Shown one piece after another: positions 7,257 to 10,681 of a stretch of DNA of 10,681 bases. The stretch comes from Bacteroidia bacterium (GTDB lineage: Bacteria; Planctomycetota; Phycisphaerae; Phycisphaerales; SM1A02). The first letter of the stretch is position 1. The number at the start of each line of letters is the position of its first letter. The position numbers and the translations under genes were made by a program. Location: positions 1 to 10,681 of the forward strand of contig JASGCG010000029.1 in assembly GCA_030054235.1 (NCBI GenBank), written 5' to 3'. The notes beneath the pieces were generated by a model. That model saw nothing but the letters and a program-made list of their open reading frames with translations, was not told the origin of the DNA and searched no databases.

Positions 7257-7280
7257 CCTGTTATCCAAGGCGATTACCAT
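7253..7280 (+). promoter_or_regulatory. Putative sigma-70-type promoter of the OmpA-domain lipoprotein gene
   Basis: TTGACC (7253-7258) and TACCAT (7275-7280) are separated by 16 bases and match TTGACA (5 of 6) and TATAAT (4 of 6). Transcription would begin near 7287 and leave a leader of about 50 bases. The -35 hexamer overlaps the stop codon of the prepilin peptidase. The AT-rich patch stands out against the GC-rich surroundings. Confidence 0.5.
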
Positions 7281-7286
7281 GCGCGC

Positions 7287-7316
7287 GGGCAGGATGCCCC
7301 GGCGCCGCGTGGTGCC
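7287..7316 (+). other. Two small GC hairpins in the lipoprotein mRNA leader
   Basis: GGGC (7287-7290) pairs with GCCC (7296-7299) around a 5-base loop. GGCGCC (7301-7306) pairs with GGTGCC (7311-7316) around the loop GCGT, with one G-T pair. The first hairpin would sit right at the predicted 5' end. Such structures can protect abundant outer-membrane protein messages from decay, as known for E. coli ompA. Short GC stems are common in DNA of this composition, so the role is uncertain. Confidence 0.3.
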
Positions 7317-7325
7317 GTCCACACC

Positions 7326-7332
7326 AGAGGAG
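7326..7332 (+). promoter_or_regulatory. Ribosome binding site of the OmpA-domain lipoprotein
   Basis: AGAGGAG lies 6 bases before the ATG at 7339. It decides the start, because the frame stays open far upstream across the prepilin peptidase gene. Confidence 0.75.
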
Positions 7333-7338
7333 TCAAGG

Positions 7339-7995
7339 ATGACGAAGTTCATGATGACCGGAATCGCCGTGTCGCTGCTGACCATGGTCGGCTGCGAAGG
7401 GCAGCAGAAGCAGGCCAGCACCACCGAGATCGATGCGCTGAAGGCGCAGCTCGACGATCGCAGCCGTGCACTCGAAGAGAGCGAAGAAGCCCGTCGCGCT
7501 GCCGAGCAGCGCGCACGCACCGCCGAGCAGGCCGCGGCCGAACTCGCGCGCACGCCCGTCGCCGCGGCGCCGGTGAGCGAGGGTGCCGCGGAGGAGTTCA
7601 ACGGCATCGAAGGCGTGAGCGCCGAGAAGATCGGCGACGACATCCACGTCGTGATCGAGGGCGATGTGCTCTTCGACAGCGGCAAGAGCACGCTCAAGGT
7701 CGCCAGCAAGCGCAGCCTCGACCGCATCGTGACGATCATCAAGGAGTCGCACGCGGGCCGTTCGCTCGACGTCGTGGGCTTCACCGACACCGATCCGATC
7801 AAGGCCACGAAGGATCGCTTCGCCACCAACTATCACCTCGGCTTCGAGCGCGCCTACGCGGTGCGCGAGTACCTGATCGCCAAGGGGCTGCCGAAGGATG
7901 CCATCAAGCTCAGCTCGTGGGGACCGGACAAGCCGGCCGACACCAAGGCGCGCAGCCGTCGCGTCGAAGTAGTCGTGCTTGGCGGAGCGGGCTGA
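7339..7995 (+). CDS. OmpA-domain lipoprotein, Pal-like
   Basis: The 218-residue protein has a lipoprotein signal (residues 1-18) ending in MVGC, with C19 as the likely lipid-bearing residue. The -3 position is Met rather than the more usual Leu. A highly charged helix that probably forms a coiled coil follows (29-70), then an Ala/Pro linker (71-82). The C-terminal OmpA domain (about 90-215) shows VLFDSGKSTLK (110-120), VVGFTDTD (145-152), LGFERAYAVREYLI (167-180) and RSRRVEVVVL (205-214). D150 and R171 match the two residues that bind diaminopimelate in OmpA-type domains, so peptidoglycan binding should be intact. The protein probably tethers an envelope membrane to the cell wall, as Pal does. 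No tol genes are adjacent, so calling it Pal itself is not justified. It has its own likely promoter and a clear AGAGGAG site, and a hairpin follows the stop. Confidence 0.9.
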   Translation: MTKFMMTGIAVSLLTMVGCEGQQKQASTTEIDALKAQLDDRSRALEESEEARRAAEQRARTAEQAAAELARTPVAAAPVSEGAAEEFNGIEGVSAEKIGDDIHVVIEGDVLFDSGKSTLKVASKRSLDRIVTIIKESHAGRSLDVVGFTDTDPIKATKDRFATNYHLGFERAYAVREYLIAKGLPKDAIKLSSWGPDKPADTKARSRRVEVVVLGGAG

Positions 7996-8011
7996 ACCGC
8001 CTCCGGACGGA

Positions 8012-8053
8012 GACAAGGGAACGCGGAGCCGTGCTGTACGGCTCCGCGTTGTC
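8012..8053. terminator. Hairpin terminator in the convergent gap
   Basis: The arms 8020-8032 (AACGCGGAGCCGT) and 8038-8050 (ACGGCTCCGCGTT) pair perfectly over 13 bases around the loop GCTGT. GAC (8012-8014) and GTC (8051-8053) can extend the stem across a bulge. The hairpin sits 24 bases after the lipoprotein stop and 55 bases from the mlaD-like stop on the other strand, so it can serve both genes. No long T run follows on the plus strand (only GTCGTTTG), so termination may need a factor. Confidence 0.7.
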
Positions 8054-8104
8054 GTTTGAGGGTGAATCGAACGGCCGCGCGCCGAATCGTTCAGGCGACC
8101 CGGC

Positions 8105-9079
8105 TCACCATTCCAGCCGCAGACCTTCGTCCTTGACCTTCTTGACGAGGAGCTCCACCTCAGCCAACGTCGCCGCGAGCCGGCGGCCGGCATCCTCGAG
8201 CGAGCGGTAGAGATCGGGGTTGTTCACGAGCTGGCCCACGGTGCCTTCGCCCGCGTTGACCTTCTCGCTGATCGCCTGCACGTTCTCCAGGGTCTGGCGC
8301 ATGCGCTCGATGACGGGGCGCAGATCGGCGGCAAGCGTGGTGGCCTGGCCTTCCACGCCCTTGGCGGCGCCGGCGACAGCCTCCATCGCGGCGCTGGCCT
8401 GGTCGATGAGCTGGCTCGCCTTCCAGACGGCGCTCTTCGCATCGGTGCGCAGCTGCTCGTCGTTGAGCCAGGTGTTGGCGCCGTCGAACGCCGCCTCGGC
8501 CGACGCGAGCATGCGGTTCAGCCGCGTCACGCTTGTGCGGATCGAGCCCTCGTTGGCCGGATCGTCGGGGCTGCCCTTCAGCGGTGCCACGAGTTCGTTG
8601 AGGTTGCGCGCAAGCTCCGTGAAGTCCTCGCTCACGATCGAGGCGATGCGATCCTCGAAGGTCATGAAGGTGGCCGTGGCGATCCACGTTCCATCGCGCG
8701 GGGCCATCGCCGTGCGCGCAGCCGGATCCTCGGGCAGGCGGAAGTTCAGGCGCGATCCGCCGCCGATCAGGCCGCTCTCGCTGGAGACCTCGCAGGCCTG
8801 CGGCAGGTCGATCTCGGCGTTGATGTCGGCCTCGACGCGCACGGGCGGATCCTCGGAAGGACGGACCTTCACCGACACCACCTCGCCGATCGGCACGCCA
8901 TTGAGCATGACCTGCGAACCCGTGCGCAGCCCAGCTCCGATGTTGGCGGCGACCGTGACCCGGTACGACGGCTGGATCAGCCAGCGCAGTTCGCCGAACA
9001 TCAGGAGCAGGGCGACCAGCACGCCAAGCGCGCCGATGCTCACCAGGCCCGTGACGAAGTTGCGCGTCGAGTCCTTCAT
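8105..9079 (-). CDS. mlaD: MCE/MlaD-family lipid transport protein with long helical tail
   Basis: The 324-residue protein is the periplasmic, substrate-handling part of an Mla-type phospholipid transporter. It has one N-terminal membrane anchor (about 10-29), then the MCE domain (about 37-117), with IGAGLRTGSQVMLNGVPIGEV (47-67 in part) and a later SGLIGGGSRLNF (102-113). The remainder (about 145-318) is mostly predicted helix and includes GEGTVGQLVNNPDLYRSLED (278-297), a motif I recognise from the tails of many MCE proteins. E. coli MlaD has 183 residues. The long tail is more like PqiB- or Mce-type proteins, which form tubes or needles across the periplasm. The ATG at 9079 overlaps the mlaF-like stop as ATGA, so the two are translated together. 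Substrate is inferred from the family only. Confidence 0.88.
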   Translation of the reverse strand: MKDSTRNFVTGLVSIGALGVLVALLLMFGELRWLIQPSYRVTVAANIGAGLRTGSQVMLNGVPIGEVVSVKVRPSEDPPVRVEADINAEIDLPQACEVSSESGLIGGGSRLNFRLPEDPAARTAMAPRDGTWIATATFMTFEDRIASIVSEDFTELARNLNELVAPLKGSPDDPANEGSIRTSVTRLNRMLASAEAAFDGANTWLNDEQLRTDAKSAVWKASQLIDQASAAMEAVAGAAKGVEGQATTLAADLRPVIERMRQTLENVQAISEKVNAGEGTVGQLVNNPDLYRSLEDAGRRLAATLAEVELLVKKVKDEGLRLEW

Positions 9080-9885
9080 GGGGCGCCCAGTGTAGAGGCA
9101 CCGTTGCCGCGGATCTCGGCGAGTTCCTCCGGCGACGCCTCGCCCTGGAGGAAGCGATGCACCACCGGGTCCTGGCACGCGCGCAGCTCCGCCGCCGAGC
9201 CCTCGAACCTGACGGTGCCTTCGTGCATGAGGATGAAGCGATCACCCACCTTGAAGGCCGACTGCAGGTCGTGCGTCACCACGATGCCGGTGATGCGCAG
9301 CTCGCGCTTGAGCTTCAGGATGAGCTCATTGATGATGTCCGAGCGGATCGGATCCAGGCCCGTCGTCGGCTCGTCGTAGAGCACCACCTTCGGATCGAGC
9401 ACGATCGCCCGCGCGAGCGCGATGCGCTTGCGCTGGCCGCCGGAGAGTTCCGCCGGCATCTGCTGAAGGCTCGATGCAAGCCCCACCATCGTGGCGACCC
9501 GCGTGATGCGGGCCTGGACCACCGCCTCGTCGGTCACCCCGTGCTCACGCAGCGGGAACGCGAGGTTGTCGGCCACGCTCAACGAATCGAAGAGCGCGCT
9601 CATCTGGAAGAGGAACCCGATCTGCCGGCGCACGATGCCCAGGTCCGCCTCGCGCATGCGATCCACGCGGTGGCCGTCGAACCAGACTTCGCCAGCATCG
9701 GGCCGCAGCAGCCCCACGATGTGCTTGAGCAGCACGCTCTTGCCGCAGCCGCTGGGCCCGAGCACCACGGTCGTCTGGCCCGCGGCGAACGAGACATCCA
9801 CGCCCTTGAGCACCTGCAGGCGGCCGAAGCGCTTGCGCAGGCGCGCGACACGGATCAGCGGTTCGTTGGACGACGACGATTCCAC
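9076..9885 (-). CDS. mlaF: MlaF-type ABC transporter ATP-binding protein
   Basis: The 269-residue cytoplasmic ATPase should drive lipid transport by the MCE protein encoded just downstream. Motifs are Walker A GPSGCGKS (43-50), Q-loop with FLFQMSALFDSLSVADN (91-107), signature LSGGQRKRIALARA (147-160), Walker B VVLYDEPTTGLDP (167-179) and the H-loop histidine in VVTHDLQSAF (H205). The stretch FQMSALFDSLSV and the RKRIALARAI pattern are typical of the MlaF/Ttg2A/MkL branch and set it apart from LolD. The start is GTG at 9885, preceded by TTCCGCCGTG and no Shine-Dalgarno site. It is divergent from the NUDIX gene. The usual permease partner, MlaE, is not next to it: the gene upstream is on the other strand and unrelated. 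Confidence 0.93.
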   Translation of the reverse strand: MESSSSNEPLIRVARLRKRFGRLQVLKGVDVSFAAGQTTVVLGPSGCGKSVLLKHIVGLLRPDAGEVWFDGHRVDRMREADLGIVRRQIGFLFQMSALFDSLSVADNLAFPLREHGVTDEAVVQARITRVATMVGLASSLQQMPAELSGGQRKRIALARAIVLDPKVVLYDEPTTGLDPIRSDIINELILKLKRELRITGIVVTHDLQSAFKVGDRFILMHEGTVRFEGSAAELRACQDPVVHRFLQGEASPEELAEIRGNGASTLGAP

Positions 9886-9895
9886 GGCGGAACCC

Positions 9896-9901
9896 TATCA
9901 T
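9896..9901 (+). promoter_or_regulatory. Putative -10 element of the NUDIX gene
   Basis: TATCAT matches TATAAT in 5 of 6 bases within GC-rich surroundings. Transcription would begin near 9908, ahead of the GGAAGGAG site and the GTG at 9927, and after the ATG at 9900. No clear -35 hexamer is seen at 16-18 bases; TTGGAC at 9866 is too far. Confidence 0.35.
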
Positions 9902-9913
9902 GCCCGACCCCTC

Positions 9914-9921
9914 GGAAGGAG
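9914..9921 (+). promoter_or_regulatory. Ribosome binding site that fixes the NUDIX start
   Basis: GGAAGGAG ends 5 bases before the in-frame GTG at 9927. It would lie inside the gene if the ATG at 9900 were used, so it argues for the GTG. Confidence 0.7.
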
Positions 9922-9926
9922 CGCGC

Positions 9927-10454
9927 GTGACCGGTCGAATCGTCCACCAAGCAGGCTTCCTGCGCATCGAGTGCCTGCAGGTCCAGGCTCGCGATGGCCG
10001 CATGCTCGATCGCCACGTGGTCCGTCATCCCGGCGCGGTCACGGTGGTGCCCGTCCTCGACGACGGTCGCCTCGTCATGATCCGCAACTACCGCATCGCC
10101 GTCGGCGAGTGGCTCGAGGAGTTCTGCGCGGGCAAGCTCGAACCCGGCGAGGATCCGGAACCGGCAGCAGGCCGTGAACTCGAGGAGGAGTGCGGCTATC
10201 GCGCCGGGTCGGTGCGCCGCCTGGGCGCCTACCTGACGTCGCCGGGATTCTGCGACGAGCTCATGCACCTCTACGAGGCCACCGCGCTCACGCCGTGCGA
10301 GCAGGCGCTCGAGGCCGACGAGCAGATCGAGGTCGAGCTCGTGCATCCCGACGAGGTGCAGCGTCGCATCGCGACCGGGCAGATCAAGGATGGCAAGACG
10401 ATTGCGGCCTTCCACCTCTGGCGGGCTTCGGGGAGCAGCGCACATGGGCGTTGA
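9927..10454 (+). CDS. NUDIX hydrolase, ADP-ribose pyrophosphatase type
   Basis: The 175-residue protein hydrolyses a nucleoside diphosphate linked to another group, most likely ADP-ribose to AMP and ribose 5-phosphate. The NUDIX box is complete: G69, then five residues to E75, then seven to R83-E84-L85-E86-E87-E88-C89-G90-Y91. A proline (P106, in TSPGF) lies 16 residues after the box, a mark of the ADP-ribose pyrophosphatase subgroup. The preceding VVPVLDDGRLVMIRNYRIAVG (41-61 in part) is typical of NudF-like enzymes. I chose GTG at 9927 over ATG at 9900 because a strong GGAAGGAG site lies 5 bases before the GTG, a likely -10 overlaps the ATG, and the extra nine residues (MPDPSEGAR) carry no family feature. 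The next gene overlaps its end by 11 bases. Exact substrate is inferred. Confidence 0.92.
   Translation: MTGRIVHQAGFLRIECLQVQARDGRMLDRHVVRHPGAVTVVPVLDDGRLVMIRNYRIAVGEWLEEFCAGKLEPGEDPEPAAGRELEEECGYRAGSVRRLGAYLTSPGFCDELMHLYEATALTPCEQALEADEQIEVELVHPDEVQRRIATGQIKDGKTIAAFHLWRASGSSAHGR
10430..10435 (+). promoter_or_regulatory. Ribosome binding site of the last gene
   Basis: GGGGAG lies 8 bases before the ATG at 10444 and inside the end of the NUDIX gene. It supports translation of the overlapping reading frame. Confidence 0.6.
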
Positions 10455-10681
10455 GTCGCGGCGCTGGCGCGAGCCGCAACAGGGGGGCGCGGGTGGGTTG
10501 GCGTCGCTCAGCGTGACGGCGTGGATCATCATCGCCTGCGTCGCGGTCTTCGTGGTCGATGGATTCCTGCCGCCGCGCATGGTGCCGCTGGAAGTGAGCA
10601 TGGCCCCGGGCGTGAACATCGACGAGGTTCGCGGCAAGCAGGTCGTGCTCACCGAGCCCGTGTCGCAGACGCGCGTCGAGC
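10444..10681 (+). CDS. Membrane protein, possibly rhomboid-family protease, N-terminal part only
   Basis: The frame opens with ATG at 10444, overlaps the NUDIX stop by 11 bases in another frame, and is still open at the right edge after 79 codons. Residues 1-20 are polar and Gly-rich. Residues 23-44 hold one membrane segment beginning SVTAWIIIACVAVFVVDGFL. The pattern VTxWIIxxxVAVFVxD is like the first helix of rhomboid proteases, which cut other membrane proteins within the bilayer. A soluble stretch follows (about 45-79) with MAPGVNIDEVRGKQVVLTEP (55-74). The catalytic Ser and His would lie beyond the window, so rhomboid is a reasoned guess. A GGGGAG site and the overlap suggest co-transcription with the NUDIX gene. 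Confidence 0.65.
   Translation, partial: MGVESRRWREPQQGGAGGLASLSVTAWIIIACVAVFVVDGFLPPRMVPLEVSMAPGVNIDEVRGKQVVLTEPVSQTRVE

Noticed and set aside
5952..7829. Open frame of 625 codons on the minus strand
   Set aside because: It lies antisense to xseB, the prepilin peptidase and the OmpA-domain lipoprotein, crosses their boundaries, and its protein is a low-complexity Arg/His/Ala mix. It is a compositional shadow.
8060..8104. Possible second inverted repeat (GAACG and CGTTC) next to the terminator
   Set aside because: The stem is only 5 bases with a long loop in GC-rich DNA, which is expected by chance.
7333..8193. Open frame of 286 codons on the minus strand
   Set aside because: It is antisense to the OmpA-domain lipoprotein, crosses the terminator hairpin and enters the mlaD-like gene out of frame. 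No family features.
9157..9930. Open frame of 257 codons on the plus strand
   Set aside because: It is antisense to the mlaF-like gene, which has every ABC motif in place on the minus strand.
1..10681. Search for mobile elements, CRISPR arrays, tRNAs, integrase sites or defence genes
   Set aside because: No repeats with regular spacing, no transposase or integrase motifs, no tRNA-like ends and no abrupt change in composition were seen.

Overview
The window is GC-rich, densely packed chromosomal DNA from a bacterium with a Gram-negative type envelope. It encodes an OmpA-domain lipoprotein, an MCE/Mla lipid-transport pair and a LolD/MacB-type ABC exporter. Three things make a planctomycete (possibly Phycisphaerae-like) host my best guess: the style of the prepilin peptidase insertion, several start codons without a Shine-Dalgarno sequence, and the long MCE protein. 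That placement is inference, as there is no rRNA or other marker to settle it. No tRNA, rRNA, CRISPR array, insertion sequence or phage gene is visible, and no gene-free stretch exceeds about 110 bases.

Layout. On the minus strand, 1-4351 reads recG, then an ABC ATPase, an FtsX/MacB-type permease with two histidine-rich patches, and a membrane-anchored protein that runs off the left edge. These genes are 15-20 bases apart or overlap by 4, so they look like one transcription unit. On the plus strand, 4358-7256 carries xseA and xseB (the two subunits of exonuclease VII, overlapping by 4 bases) and then, 8 bases on, a type A24 prepilin peptidase. recG and xseA start back to back with only about 6 bases between them. 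Next comes an OmpA-domain lipoprotein (7339-7995) with its own likely promoter and ribosome binding site. A perfect 13-bp hairpin in the 109-base convergent gap probably ends transcription. On the minus strand, 9885-8105 is an mlaF-like ATPase followed by an mlaD-like MCE protein, overlapping by 4 bases and without an adjacent mlaE permease. Divergent from these are a NUDIX hydrolase of the ADP-ribose pyrophosphatase type and, overlapping it, the start of a probable rhomboid-like membrane protein cut by the right edge.

How they work together. RecG and exonuclease VII both process recombination and repair intermediates, and sharing one very short divergent start region could tie their expression together. 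The ABC exporter pair and the MlaFD pair both belong to envelope maintenance, as does the OmpA-domain lipoprotein. I see mostly ordinary housekeeping genes. The points worth a second look are the histidine-rich permease and its partner, the overlapping divergent start region of recG and xseA, the prepilin peptidase placed behind xseAB, the MlaFD pair without MlaE, and the corrected start of the NUDIX gene.
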